Assembly: GCA_023386815.1 (NCBI GenBank)
Contig: JAEWIZ010000022.1
Location: 124,001 to 188,000, forward strand
DNA: 64,000 bases
Direction: 5' to 3'
DNA from: Bacillota bacterium
GTDB taxonomy: Bacteria; Bacillota; Clostridia; Lachnospirales; Lachnospiraceae
Below, one piece after another: positions 1 to 9,172 of the stretch; position 1 is the stretch's first letter, and each line of letters starts with the position of its first letter. The notes beneath the pieces are model-generated. The model made no database searches. It was not told where the DNA came from and saw only the letters and a list, made by a program, of their open reading frames with translations. A program made the position numbers and the translations under genes.

Positions 1-15
1 GTTCGGTAAATTCAT
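1..15 (-). CDS. pgsA: Start of pgsA (phosphatidylglycerophosphate synthase), cut by window edge
   Basis: Only the first five codons (MNLPN) are inside the window. They follow a GGAG ribosome-binding site five bases upstream (complement of 21-24) and lie 77 bases downstream of the rimO stop. MNLPN is a typical start of CDP-diacylglycerol-glycerol-3-phosphate 3-phosphatidyltransferase, and rimO followed by pgsA is a common clostridial gene order. The identification rests on five residues plus synteny, so it is tentative. Confidence 0.5.
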
Positions 16-92
16 AGTTTCTCCATTCTGCCTTATTACGGCACTGACTTTATTTTTATTATTTTACAGTGCACAGTCACTATTTATGGCAA

Positions 93-1421
93 TCAGTGCA
101 CGATTTCTCCTAACAGATCATAGCCTTTTGCACCGGTTACAGTAGCCTTTACAAGATCACCGGAGATCAATTCATAATTCGAGTTAATAAAGATGAAGCC
201 ATCCACATTAGGAGCATCCATATAGGTTCTGCCAATATATACATTATCCTCATCCGCAATCTTACCTTCTACCAAAACATCATAGGTATTACTTTCTAAG
301 GATGCAGTACGGTCAAATACAATGCTCTGCTGTAGCTTCATAATTTCCTTTTGTCTTTGTTTCTTAACCTTTGCAGTTACCTGTGGCTTCAGCTTAGCTG
401 CCGGAGTATTATCCTCCTTCGAATAGGTGAATACACCAAGACGTTCAAATTTCATCTCTTGCACAAACTCCATCAGTTCCTCATGCTCTTCCTGGGTCTC
501 AGTAGGAAAACCTGTAATTAAGGTTGTTCGAAGGACAATGTCAGGCATATTATTCCGCAATTTTGATATTATATTTATTAAGTCTGCCTTATTTGTTCTC
601 CTACCCATAAGCTTTAGGATTCGATCTGAGGCATGCTGAATTGGAATGTCTAAATAACGGCAAATCTTCGGTTGACTTTTCATGGTTTCAATCAATTCAT
701 CGGTAATTTCTTCCGGATAACAATATAGAATACGGATCCACTCAATTCCATCGATCTTACAAAGCTCGTTTAACAGCTTTGGTAATTCCTTCTCTCCGGT
801 TAAGTCCTTTCCATATAATGTTGTTTCCTGTGCAACCAGGATAAGCTCCTTTACACCTTGCTCTGCCAGGTAGTTTGCTTCTTTTAATAAGGCATCCATT
901 GGAACACTTCTGAAATTACCACGTACCTGGGGAATAATACAATAGGTACAATGCTTATCGCAGCCTTCTGCTATTTTAAGATATGCGCTATAGCTGCCGG
1001 AGGTAAGCATTCGTTTCCCACTAACACTTGGAAGTCGATCCAGGCCCTCGAATACAGCCTGCTGCTTTCCGTCCAGGATTCCCTCTACCACCTTCATGAT
1101 TCCATCAAAACTAGAGGTTCCAAGCAAGGCATCCACTTCAGGGATTTCACTTAAGATTTCGTCCTTATAACGCTCAGCAAGACATCCGGTTACGATGAGT
1201 GCTTTACAGGAGCCTGCCTTTTTATACTCAGCCATTTCTAGGATGGTCTGGATACTCTCCTGCTTCGCATCATTGATAAAACAACAGGTATTCACTATGA
1301 TAATGTCTGCTTTATCTTCTTCATTGATAATTCGATATCCATTTTCATGCAGGATACCAAGCATATTCTCGCTGTCTACAAGATTCTTGTCGCACCCCAG
1401 AGAAACAAAAAATATGTTCAT
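93..1421 (-). CDS. rimO: Ribosomal protein S12 methylthiotransferase RimO
   Basis: Radical-SAM enzyme that adds a methylthio group to a conserved aspartate of ribosomal protein S12. The 442-residue product begins MNIFFVSLGCDKN, the N-terminal cluster-binding region with its first cysteine, and carries the radical-SAM motif CDKHCTYC in the middle (CxxxCxxC). A C-terminal TRAM-like region follows. SLGCDKNLVDSE separates RimO from its paralogue MiaB, which is also in this window (54317-55747). I chose the ATG at 1421 because GGAG sits six bases upstream; an in-frame ATG four codons earlier overlaps that site. It probably shares a transcript with the pgsA start that follows. Confidence 0.95.
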   Translation of the reverse strand: MNIFFVSLGCDKNLVDSENMLGILHENGYRIINEEDKADIIIVNTCCFINDAKQESIQTILEMAEYKKAGSCKALIVTGCLAERYKDEILSEIPEVDALLGTSSFDGIMKVVEGILDGKQQAVFEGLDRLPSVSGKRMLTSGSYSAYLKIAEGCDKHCTYCIIPQVRGNFRSVPMDALLKEANYLAEQGVKELILVAQETTLYGKDLTGEKELPKLLNELCKIDGIEWIRILYCYPEEITDELIETMKSQPKICRYLDIPIQHASDRILKLMGRRTNKADLINIISKLRNNMPDIVLRTTLITGFPTETQEEHEELMEFVQEMKFERLGVFTYSKEDNTPAAKLKPQVTAKVKKQRQKEIMKLQQSIVFDRTASLESNTYDVLVEGKIADEDNVYIGRTYMDAPNVDGFIFINSNYELISGDLVKATVTGAKGYDLLGEIVH

Positions 1422-1471
1422 ATAAATCTCCATTCTTCTATGAAATAACTCTGTAAACTACTTTGATTATT

Positions 1472-1517
1472 ATCAATAAAAAGTCATGATATCCTAATTC
1501 AAAATAGATATCATGAC
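1472..1517 (-). terminator. Rho-independent terminator between folD and rimO
   Basis: A perfect 11-bp inverted repeat (1483-1493 with 1507-1517, 13-base loop) is followed on the minus strand by TTTTTATT. It lies about 190 bases after the folD stop and 60 bases before the rimO start, so it probably ends the folD transcript, though it could also attenuate rimO. Confidence 0.75.
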
Positions 1518-1703
1518 AAAGGATGATTGTTTTGTCATAGCAGTTCTATTGATCTCATGTATTCACATAACGATCGTCTCGAAATCTGCTGCTAATTCAG
1601 CAAATCTCTGTAGCAACAACATTGTATCAGCTTTTATGAAAGAAGTCACCATAAAATTTATAATTTTTTATCCAAGCTAATCGCTCGAACTTATTTTCAA
1701 AGC

Positions 1704-2540
1704 TTATTGCACCGCTTCCACACAGTTATTCATCAGCATCGCGATGGTCATAGGACCTACTCCTCCGGGCACCGGGGTAATAGCAGAAACTAGGGGTAAT
1801 ACATCCTCATAATCAACATCTCCGCAGAGCTTGTTGTGCTCATTCCTGTGAATACCAACGTCGATTACTACTGCACCTTCTTTCACAAAATCCTTTGTAA
1901 CAAAGAGAGGCTTTCCGATTGCTACAATTAAGATATCCGCACGTTTTGCAACCTCTTTTAGATTCTTAGTACGGGAATGGCAGATTGTAACGGTTGCATT
2001 TTCCCGAAGCATTAGAAGAGCCATAGGCTTACCAACAATATTACTTCTTCCTATTATTACACATTCCTTGCCTTCCAGTTCTACACCGGAACGTTTCAGT
2101 AATTGTACAATACCGGCTGGGGTACAGGAGACAAAACCCTTCTGTCCTATACTAAGCGCTCCTACACTCTGCGGATGAAAGCCGTCCACATCTTTTAGTG
2201 GAGAAATTGTCTTAATAATGGTATCCTCATCGATATGCTTTGGCAACGGAAGTTGGACCAGAATACCATTTACGGAGGTATCCTTATTTAATTTCTCCAC
2301 AAGAGCGATTAATTCCTCCTGGGTTGTCTCTTCCGGCAGCTCATAAGCCAAGGAACGAATTCCGATATATTCACAGGCTTTCTTTTTATTGCCAACATAG
2401 ACTGAAGAGGCTGGGTCATTGCCAACCTGGACAACTGCCAGAGTAATTTCAATTCCCTGCTGCTTTAATTCGGCTGTCTTTGCCTTTAACTCGTCCTTGA
2501 TTTCTGCTGAAATTCTCTTTCCATCAATTATTTGTGCCAT
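1704..2540 (-). CDS. folD: Bifunctional methylenetetrahydrofolate dehydrogenase/cyclohydrolase FolD
   Basis: Interconverts 5,10-methylene-THF, methenyl-THF and 10-formyl-THF in one-carbon metabolism. The 278 residues match the usual length. Visible family motifs are YVGNKKKACEYIGI (substrate and catalytic lysine region), VNGILVQLPLPKH, the NADP-binding stretch VIIGRSNIVGKPMA, and the C-terminal PVPGGVGPMTIAMLM. I prefer the second ATG (MAQIIDGK) because GGAGAG lies six bases before it; the first ATG at 2546 directly abuts GGAGAG. It appears monocistronic: a terminator lies downstream and an AT-rich gap lies upstream. The window also holds a 5-formyl-THF cyclo-ligase in the same pathway (60260-60844). 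Confidence 0.97.
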   Translation of the reverse strand: MAQIIDGKRISAEIKDELKAKTAELKQQGIEITLAVVQVGNDPASSVYVGNKKKACEYIGIRSLAYELPEETTQEELIALVEKLNKDTSVNGILVQLPLPKHIDEDTIIKTISPLKDVDGFHPQSVGALSIGQKGFVSCTPAGIVQLLKRSGVELEGKECVIIGRSNIVGKPMALLMLRENATVTICHSRTKNLKEVAKRADILIVAIGKPLFVTKDFVKEGAVVIDVGIHRNEHNKLCGDVDYEDVLPLVSAITPVPGGVGPMTIAMLMNNCVEAVQ

Positions 2541-2843
2541 TTTCATCTCTCCGTTCTAATATTATTACATGCACATGTTTATTCTATAAATCATTTCTTT
2601 CATAACCGTTCTTAATTCACTGCATTGTCTTGTATTGTGTAATACTTTATGGGACGAAAAAAATTTGCAATACATTAACGGCTGTTTGCTTTATTGTATC
2701 ATATATAGGAAACAACTTCCACTACCTTTTCGTCCATCTAATTCATTCCTTCAGGGTAAGTCAGACATTAAAGCGCCCTTCTCCTTTCCTTTAAAAAAGC
2801 AAAAGTAATTTAAAAAAAGGAAAGGTTTTATAACACAAAATAA
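2541..2843. other. AT-rich intergenic region upstream of folD
   Basis: About 300 bases with no supportable gene. It should contain the folD promoter, but I see no convincing -35/-10 pair. The stretch at 2760-2825 has purine- and T-rich runs only. Confidence 0.5.
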
Positions 2844-2882
2844 AGGTGCCTTAGATCTGATACAGATCAAGATAAGGCACCT
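2844..2882 (-). terminator. Terminator of the GH99-like/LplABC operon
   Basis: A 10-bp perfect inverted repeat (2844-2853 with 2873-2882) is followed on the minus strand by TTTATTTTG. It starts about 33 bases after the stop codon at 2915 and closes the sugar-transport operon. Confidence 0.85.
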
Positions 2883-2914
2883 CTATAACTTATGAGAAAA
2901 AAATATTGTATCTT

Positions 2915-4018
2915 TTAGCCAAATATCTTTTTAATTGCTTCTAAATAACCATATCCATAGAGATCATCCGGCTCAAGGTAACTTGTTTCTGTCCACTCAT
3001 TCCAACTATTGATGGTAATCAGAGGTGCCTGCTCTTTATGCAGGTCTGCATATTCCTTGGCCATTAGTAATCCTTGTTCCAAATTCTTAGGGGTATTATC
3101 CTTCATAATCATGTCCCTAAATCCAGCAAATCTTGGATTATTATCCCAACCCACCGATATATGCGGAAAATAAGGTACGTTATAAAGGCTCTCGATATCT
3201 TTCCATTCCTTTTTTACATCCTCCAAGATATCCAGGTAGCTTCTAGATATGTTAGTAAAATGTACAAACTGATAATGTGTCATACTGGAAAATCCTAATT
3301 TTTCACAGACATCATTTCCAAATTCAGATGCATTGCTGTCCAGCCCTGATAGATTTAATACATCTTTGTTCCAAAGAGTAAGCTGCAGGTGCAACCCTTT
3401 AAAGCCTGCCTTTATGGTTTCTTCCCGAAACCAAGCTAGTGCTTCTCTTGTATTATGCTCCCCACCAAGTCCTGCTAATAAATTAGGAATATCATAAATC
3501 TGAAAAACCGGTTCCCCATCAATTTGATAATAATTCGGTTTTTTAAAATACTTTTCTATTACTCTGTGGCATATAATTTCAAATTCCTGACGGTCAACAG
3601 CACCCTTCCATATTATACTTTCATCTATGTCAGATAATCTGATGTCCCAGGTGTGATTTACATCATGATTTGCCCACATTAAATAGAATTTCATCTTTTC
3701 ATTATTCTGAGCTTTTAAAAATCCGTCATTTAGACAATTCTCAAGAAATGGTCGTCCATCATACCAATACCAGTCATAAATAAAAACATTTACATTGTGT
3801 TCTGTAGCAGCATTAATCTGCATCTCCATAACCTTAGGATCAGCTTCGTTAACATATCCCCATAAAGGCTTTCTAGGCCAGTTGTGTTCCGGATATTTCT
3901 TTTCTGCATTTTTTACTGATTGCCATTCTCCCATTCCCTCAGGCCAAAACATTTTAGTTCGGCTTTCATCTCCAGAATAAGCTGGCCATACATAAGCTGC
4001 TATATCATATTTTTTCAT
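2915..4018 (-). CDS. GH99-like / WbsX-type glycan-active protein
   Basis: The 367-residue product resembles the glycoside hydrolase 99-like (WbsX) family. Seen: an N-terminal AAYVWPAY strand, GEWQSVKNAEKKYP, the segment DPKVMEMQINAATEHNVNVF leading into IYDWYWYDGRPFLEN, LMWANHD, and a C-terminal INSWNEWTETSYLEPD. These match the (beta/alpha)8 architecture and the WNEW..E signature of this family. There is no signal peptide, so it probably acts in the cytoplasm on an imported oligosaccharide. GH99 enzymes cleave alpha-mannosides, but WbsX-like proteins are mostly uncharacterised, so the substrate is unknown. It is the last gene of an operon with an LplA-type binding protein and two permeases, with 29 bases between it and the upstream permease. 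Confidence 0.8.
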   Translation of the reverse strand: MKKYDIAAYVWPAYSGDESRTKMFWPEGMGEWQSVKNAEKKYPEHNWPRKPLWGYVNEADPKVMEMQINAATEHNVNVFIYDWYWYDGRPFLENCLNDGFLKAQNNEKMKFYLMWANHDVNHTWDIRLSDIDESIIWKGAVDRQEFEIICHRVIEKYFKKPNYYQIDGEPVFQIYDIPNLLAGLGGEHNTREALAWFREETIKAGFKGLHLQLTLWNKDVLNLSGLDSNASEFGNDVCEKLGFSSMTHYQFVHFTNISRSYLDILEDVKKEWKDIESLYNVPYFPHISVGWDNNPRFAGFRDMIMKDNTPKNLEQGLLMAKEYADLHKEQAPLITINSWNEWTETSYLEPDDLYGYGYLEAIKKIFG

Positions 4019-4047
4019 TTTTGTTTTTCCTTTCGTATTACTGACCT

Positions 4048-4956
4048 TTACCCTTTTACGCTTCCTACGGTAAGACCCTTAACAAAGTATTTTTGTACAA
4101 ACGGGTACACAGCTAGTATAGGTGCTGCTGCTATAAAAATCTGAGCGGATTTTAATGTTTTATCCGACACGGTGCTTAACATTTCTAATGTTTCTTTCGA
4201 AGCGCTGGCCAATGTAGAAGAATCCCTCACTACTATGATTGATTGCAGGTAGGTCTGCAAAGGATATTTTTCAGGAGAACTCATATAAATCATTCCGCTA
4301 AACCACTCATTCCAATGGCCTACTACAATAAATAGAGTAAGTGTTGCCAAAGACGGAAGTGATAAAGGTAAATACAATTTGAATAATATGGTGAGGTGAC
4401 CTGCTCCATCCACAAAGGCTGATTCACTGATTTCCTTTGGTAGCTGCTTAAAAAAGTTCATTAATATAAGAACATTAAATACAGGAATCGCGCCAGGAAG
4501 TATTAATGACCAAATAGAATTCATTAACCCCATTTCTTTGATTACCATAAACTGAGGTATTAAACCGCCTGAAAAGATCATTGTAATGAACATGAACCAG
4601 GCATAGATATTTCTACCGGAAAGTTCCTTCGAAGATTTCGATAATGGATATGCTGTAAATATGGTACATGCCATATTAATGATAAGTCCTAAAACGACCC
4701 TTTTTAATGATATTGTTAGAGATATCAAAAACTGCGGTTTAGTTAAAGCATATTTATAGGACAAAATATTAAAATCCAATGGCCAGAGCTTTACCAAGCC
4801 AGCGCCTGCTTTTGCCGAACTAGAGAAAGAAATGGCGAGTACATTAATTATAGGTAGCAAACAGATACCTGCAATTAATGCTAAGAATATATAGTTTATT
4901 ATGTCAAAAGCTTTGCTGCCATCTTTTATTTTGTGATTTTCTTTTCTACTTTGCAT
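4048..4956 (-). CDS. Carbohydrate ABC transporter permease, LplC type
   Basis: Inner-membrane subunit of a CUT1-family sugar importer, 302 residues with about six membrane segments. The first is near residues 18-42 (IINYIFLALIAGICLLPIIN). The coupling motif EISESAFVDGAGH, near residue 190, is the EAA loop that contacts the ATPase. The C-terminus VQKYFVKGLTVGSVKG is typical of LplC and YtcP proteins. It starts 17 bases after the partner permease stops and has a GAGGAG ribosome-binding site. No ATPase gene is nearby, so a shared MsmK-like ATPase encoded elsewhere is likely. Confidence 0.9.
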   Translation of the reverse strand: MQSRKENHKIKDGSKAFDIINYIFLALIAGICLLPIINVLAISFSSSAKAGAGLVKLWPLDFNILSYKYALTKPQFLISLTISLKRVVLGLIINMACTIFTAYPLSKSSKELSGRNIYAWFMFITMIFSGGLIPQFMVIKEMGLMNSIWSLILPGAIPVFNVLILMNFFKQLPKEISESAFVDGAGHLTILFKLYLPLSLPSLATLTLFIVVGHWNEWFSGMIYMSSPEKYPLQTYLQSIIVVRDSSTLASASKETLEMLSTVSDKTLKSAQIFIAAAPILAVYPFVQKYFVKGLTVGSVKG

Positions 4957-4973
4957 ATTCTATCTGCTCCTCT

Positions 4974-5909
4974 CTAAAAAATTCGATAATTGGCAAACTT
5001 ATATGCCAGCCTGTAGCCCACAGAGATAAATGCAAAGGAAACAACGGATTTAAACAAGCCTACTGCACTGGCTATCCCGTACTGGTTACTCTGTAAACCT
5101 ATCCTATATACAAAGGTATCTATAATATCTCCGGTACTCATAACATTAGCATTATATAGATTTAATACTTGCTCAAATCCCGCATTTAATATATTCCCGA
5201 GGCTTAACGTAGCCATAAGAATAATTGTCGGCAAAAGTCCTGGTAAAGTAACATGCAACACTTGTTTGAACCGATTTGCTCCATCAATTTTAGCCGCTTC
5301 ATACAATCCGGAATCAATTGCCGTAATCGCGGCAAGATATATTATCGTTCCGTATCCAAATCCTTTCCAAACATCTGTTACTACTAAGACGTAAGGAAAG
5401 ATCTTTGCATCACCAAGGAAAAATACAGAATCCATTCCCAAAAAACCTAACAATTGATTTACAATACCGGTCGATGGAGATAATACATCATTTAGAATTC
5501 CAGCTAATATTACCCACGATAGAAAGTATGGAATGTATATGATTGTCTGTATCACTCTCTTATAGGACGATCTTTTTACCAAATCTAATAAAATAGCAAA
5601 AGCAATCGGAACCGCCAAGCCAAATACCATCTTCAAGAAAGCAATATAAATTGTATTGAAAAGTACTTGCTTTGTATTTGGCATCTTTAAGATATATTTA
5701 AAATTGTCTAATCCAATCCAAGGTGAGTTGAAAAATCCTAGTTTTGGATTAAACTTCTCAAAAGCTATGACAATTCCTGTCATTGGATAATACGAAAAAA
5801 TAAGTAAAAATACAACCATTGGAAGAAGCATGGCATGTAGAATCCATTGCTTTTTTAAATTCTTACGAAGATCAATCCATTTGCTGAAGCCAATTGCCTG
5901 TTTGTGCAT
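4974..5909 (-). CDS. Carbohydrate ABC transporter permease, LplB type
   Basis: Partner permease of the LplC-type subunit, 311 residues with about six membrane segments; the first follows the basic N-terminus (WILHAMLLPMVVFLLIFSYY). The EAA-like coupling loop reads GLYEAAKIDGANRFKQ, around residue 220. The ATG at 5909 is preferred over one 17 codons upstream because AAGGAAGG lies just before it and family members start at this point. The preceding binding-protein gene ends about 76 bases upstream, a normal intra-operon spacing. Confidence 0.9.
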   Translation of the reverse strand: MHKQAIGFSKWIDLRKNLKKQWILHAMLLPMVVFLLIFSYYPMTGIVIAFEKFNPKLGFFNSPWIGLDNFKYILKMPNTKQVLFNTIYIAFLKMVFGLAVPIAFAILLDLVKRSSYKRVIQTIIYIPYFLSWVILAGILNDVLSPSTGIVNQLLGFLGMDSVFFLGDAKIFPYVLVVTDVWKGFGYGTIIYLAAITAIDSGLYEAAKIDGANRFKQVLHVTLPGLLPTIILMATLSLGNILNAGFEQVLNLYNANVMSTGDIIDTFVYRIGLQSNQYGIASAVGLFKSVVSFAFISVGYRLAYKFANYRIF

Positions 5910-5985
5910 ATTACAACCTTCCTTACTTATATAATTGAGAATAAATATGAGTACCAGCAAGATATCAAAAAGGGTTAATAATTAA

Positions 5986-7695
5986 CTATTTTCCTAAAAC
6001 GTCATTAACCTCTTGAGTAATCTGATCTCCTCCAAGCATTTTCCAGTCGCTTACAGTATCATCAAAGGAAGAAATATCTGATTCTCCATAGATAATCCTC
6101 GTAAAATTCTCTAATATTAATTGACTTAACGAAACATTATACATTAACATTCCGTCTGTATTTCCCAATATGTACATATTTTGTAGTCTTTGATCATTTT
6201 GTTCATAGGTATCAACTACCGAGAAAGCTCCTTCCGGTCCGCTCCATATATAACTAGAGTAGGCTGAAACATTCGTTACCGAATCATCTAAATAGGATTC
6301 AATCATTCCTACATTATCAGATACCCATGCATTATCAAGTTGTGTTTTATCACCGTCAAGATAGGCTTTGATTCCGCGATAAATATATAAGTTTTGTTGT
6401 GCGTAGAAGGTTTTCATAGGTGCCCATACAAAAGACTGCTCCGGATGTTCCATTTGAAGAGAACTGGAAATATGGAAAGTAGGATCATAATCTTCTGACA
6501 AAGCGCAATCCTTTTGATAAAAATAATTATACATCTTTATAATTGCCTCTGGATTTTTGCAGTTTACGTTCACCGCAAAAAACTGTGCTGCACTATTTCC
6601 TACCATAACTTGTGCTTTCTGACCGGTAGCAGATGGTATCGGGCAGGGGAGCCAATCAGCATCCATATTTAAGTTCTTTGCATCTTGAAAAGGCCAAAAA
6701 GCATTCCAATGTTGTCCAAAGGTAATACCCACTTTACCTGCAATAATATCTTCAGCTACTTTTCCTGAGTTTTTTGCCACAAATTCCTTATCTATAATTC
6801 CCTTTTGATACCATGATGCCATTTTCTCCAAGGTTGTCTTTACTTCTGGCTGTATTAATCCATATGCTGCTTTTCCATCAACATCGACCCAACCATTATG
6901 TGCTCCAAATCCTTCTAAAATGCCAGTCATATCACTCAACCCATTAGAGTAAAGATCGTTTGATAGTGCAATACCATAAGTGTCCTTTACTCCATTACCA
7001 TCTGGATCTTCATTAACGAAGGCTAAAGCAACTTCTTCCAACTCATCAATTGTCGTAGGTATATCCTTACCAACCTTCTCAAGCCAGTCTCTACGTATCC
7101 ACATTATGGGCACTGCATCATGATTTCCGCTAACATTCGGTAGTGCCATAAGCTTTCCATTATAGGTTCCCTGACTTAATGCTACTTTGTTATCTTCATC
7201 CATCATACGCTTTGTAAAATCAGTTGTGTATTTTTGGAAAACAGTTGTCAAATCCATAACCATGCCATTATCCACCAGACCTTTCAATTGATCCGGTGTA
7301 ACTAAAAATAAATCCGGTAGGTCATCCGCTGATATTTGAGCGTTTAATTTATCCTGATATTGGGATGCTGGTACAGACCATATATTTTCAACTTGAATCC
7401 CTAAATCTTCCTTTAAACCTTTGTACCAATTATTGTTCGTACCAATGTCACTATTAACTCCTAGCATTGCCTGCATCGTGTCATCAAGGCTAATTACCGT
7501 TGTTATAGTAACAGGTTCTTGATACTTTTCCATTGGATCTGATACGGTAGATTCTGTCACTTCACTATTGCTATCATTTTGTGAAACTTCAGTTTCTTTT
7601 TCATTTCCTTCTCCCTTTGAACACGCTGTCATAGTTAGTATCATTGTTGATGCTAGTAAAAATGCCATCAGTTTTACCTTAAACTTAGTATTCAT
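5986..7695 (-). CDS. Extracellular solute-binding lipoprotein, LplA type
   Basis: 569-residue substrate-binding lipoprotein for the adjacent CUT1 importer. The N-terminus is a lipoprotein signal peptide (KLMAFLLASTMILTMTAC, with the acylated Cys near residue 25), followed by a Ser/Glu/Asn-rich linker of about 30 residues. The remainder has the large type-1 sugar-binding protein layout, including LPDLFLVTPDQLK and DGNGVKDTYGIALS. The last of these is a DxNxDG-like calcium loop (DPDGNGVKDTYG) often seen in LplA-type proteins. The length of about 550 residues distinguishes it from the shorter binding protein at 13990. It is the first gene of the transport operon and has an AGGAGG site. The ligand is unknown; the GH99-like partner suggests a complex oligosaccharide. 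Confidence 0.88.
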   Translation of the reverse strand: MNTKFKVKLMAFLLASTMILTMTACSKGEGNEKETEVSQNDSNSEVTESTVSDPMEKYQEPVTITTVISLDDTMQAMLGVNSDIGTNNNWYKGLKEDLGIQVENIWSVPASQYQDKLNAQISADDLPDLFLVTPDQLKGLVDNGMVMDLTTVFQKYTTDFTKRMMDEDNKVALSQGTYNGKLMALPNVSGNHDAVPIMWIRRDWLEKVGKDIPTTIDELEEVALAFVNEDPDGNGVKDTYGIALSNDLYSNGLSDMTGILEGFGAHNGWVDVDGKAAYGLIQPEVKTTLEKMASWYQKGIIDKEFVAKNSGKVAEDIIAGKVGITFGQHWNAFWPFQDAKNLNMDADWLPCPIPSATGQKAQVMVGNSAAQFFAVNVNCKNPEAIIKMYNYFYQKDCALSEDYDPTFHISSSLQMEHPEQSFVWAPMKTFYAQQNLYIYRGIKAYLDGDKTQLDNAWVSDNVGMIESYLDDSVTNVSAYSSYIWSGPEGAFSVVDTYEQNDQRLQNMYILGNTDGMLMYNVSLSQLILENFTRIIYGESDISSFDDTVSDWKMLGGDQITQEVNDVLGK

Positions 7696-7761
7696 AAAAT
7701 CCTCCTAATAAAATAATAATTGCTTAAAAGTAAGTATAATATTTTGATATTTATACTATTT

Positions 7762-7790
7762 GGTATACCATGGACATTGTATCACAGCAA
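7762..7790 (-). promoter_or_regulatory. Weak sigma-A-like promoter and palindrome before the LplA-type gene
   Basis: On the minus strand TTGCTG (7790-7785), a 17-base spacer and TATACC (7767-7762) form a poor promoter match. The -10 overlaps a perfect 10-bp palindrome TGGTATACCA (7761-7770). A weak promoter with an embedded palindrome fits activator or repressor control, but the assignment is tentative. Confidence 0.3.
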
Positions 7791-7860
7791 TTTGTATAGT
7801 TACATGTACATACAGTTTAACTTTTTGTACTTTTTGACATAGGATACAAATAGATGGGAT

Positions 7861-7910
7861 CAAAAAAGAGCTCATTTAAGATGTTTCATGAAACATCCTA
7901 ACAAGCTCTT
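7861..7910 (-). terminator. Terminator of the araC-type regulator gene
   Basis: Outer arms at 7866-7872 and 7904-7910 enclose a perfect 18-bp palindrome (7880-7897). TTTTTTG follows on the minus strand. It is 40 bases after the regulator stop and separates the regulator from the transport operon. Confidence 0.8.
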
Positions 7911-7949
7911 AAATATCATTTGCTATTATATTATCCTATCTCAGCATTC

Positions 7950-8870
7950 TTAAGATAGAGTATCCTCCTTATTCATAAAGTTCTTTGGCGATTTTCCCAT
8001 CTTTTTCTTAAATAGTTTACTGAAATAAAAGATATCATCATATCCTACCATATAAGCAACTTCCCCAACATTATACTTTCCAGTACTGAGTAATTCTTTT
8101 GCTTTTTGCATTTTATGTTCAATCAAATATTCCTTTGGCGTGGTGGAATAGATTTTCTTGAATATACTTCTGAATTTTCTTGGAGACATCCCATATTCTA
8201 ATGCAATCTTAGTTACATCTATCTGCTTTTCATAATCATTTGTGAAGCTTTGCATATATCGAAATATATTAAAAGAATTTTCTGACATATCAACAGTATC
8301 ATTGATCTCATTAATTATCATATACATAATTTCATAAAAGATTGATCTTACAATTATCTCATGACCAAAAGATTTCTCCTGAAATTGTAACAATAACTTT
8401 GCTAGTAGCTCTTTAAATGCAACATTTTTCTTTATCGATATTTTTTGTGGGAATTGAATATCTTCCAGTTTATATACATTCCTTTTAATTAGTTTATCAT
8501 CAATCGGCATTTCTAATATTTCCTGTTTTATAAGACCCAGGTTTTCAGGAATGTAGACATCCTCATTAAAACTTTCTGAATCATCATAAAAATAATCAAA
8601 ATGAACTCCATAATACTCACAATAATTATCTTTATCTACACAAAGACGATTCTTTAAAAAGGGTGGTATAATACATATCTCATCTTTATGTATAATGATG
8701 TCACCTGATTCAAACTTAAGAGTAATTTGTCCTTTTACTACAAAAATCAAGAAATTATCATATAAAATTCGCCACGGTAAATAATATGTTTCATCTCCAA
8801 TTGCAAACTGCACAAATCGAACATACAAATTCATTTCATTAAAATTCACTTTTTCCTCTGATCTATCCAT
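7950..8870 (-). CDS. AraC-family transcriptional regulator
   Basis: 306-residue cytoplasmic DNA-binding regulator. The N-terminal half has a cupin-like sugar-sensing layout with short beta strands (LIFVVKGQITLKFESGDIII). The C-terminal roughly 100 residues contain the two AraC helix-turn-helix motifs: IALEYGMSPRKFRSIFKK and VGEVAYMVGYDDIFYFSKLF, followed by the conserved KKMGKSPKNF. It lies directly upstream of the LplA/LplB/LplC/GH99-like operon in the same orientation but has its own terminator, so it is probably its local activator. GGGG precedes the ATG. Confidence 0.9.
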   Translation of the reverse strand: MDRSEEKVNFNEMNLYVRFVQFAIGDETYYLPWRILYDNFLIFVVKGQITLKFESGDIIIHKDEICIIPPFLKNRLCVDKDNYCEYYGVHFDYFYDDSESFNEDVYIPENLGLIKQEILEMPIDDKLIKRNVYKLEDIQFPQKISIKKNVAFKELLAKLLLQFQEKSFGHEIIVRSIFYEIMYMIINEINDTVDMSENSFNIFRYMQSFTNDYEKQIDVTKIALEYGMSPRKFRSIFKKIYSTTPKEYLIEHKMQKAKELLSTGKYNVGEVAYMVGYDDIFYFSKLFKKKMGKSPKNFMNKEDTLS

Positions 8871-8921
8871 CGTAATCCCCTTATAGTGCTATTAAAATTA
8901 AACTCATTCGTTGTGGGTTTT

Positions 8922-8930
8922 ATTATATCA
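8922..8930 (-). promoter_or_regulatory. Extended -10 promoter of the araC-type gene
   Basis: Minus-strand TGATATAAT (8930-8922) is a perfect TATAAT with an extended TGn element, about 50 bases before the start codon. I see no good -35, which an extended -10 promoter can do without. Confidence 0.45.
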
Positions 8931-9001
8931 TATTCCAAGGGAACATCCTATACGAATATTGATGTAAAACTTCGTATCTATAAATTAATTAAAAATAGCA
9001 T

Positions 9002-9048
9002 AAAAAGAGAAAGGACTAAGATTCCTACAAATCGAAAACTTAATCCTT
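9002..9048 (-). terminator. Terminator of the chemoreceptor gene/operon
   Basis: Ten-base arms (9011-9020 with 9039-9048, one G-U pair) form a hairpin that is followed on the minus strand by TCTCTTTTTA. It lies about 125 bases after the chemoreceptor stop codon. Confidence 0.65.
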
Positions 9049-9172
9049 ATCTGATTTCACTTTAATATGCCCTTGCATAAATATGTGCTTTTTACCGGAC
9101 AATTAAAATCATGAACTATATTTACTTGTAAATTCAATTCATAAAACTAGCTATCAGCTCTAATATACCCTC

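Larger units (their letters stand above)
8871..9172. other. Intergenic region between the two sugar loci
   Basis: 302 bases with no gene. It holds the regulator promoter (around 8925) and the terminator of the chemoreceptor gene (9011-9048). Nothing else is recognisable. Confidence 0.6.

Noticed and set aside
951..1154. Plus-strand open frame inside rimO
   Set aside because: It lies antisense to a gene with complete radical-SAM motifs, has no ribosome-binding site and no recognisable content.
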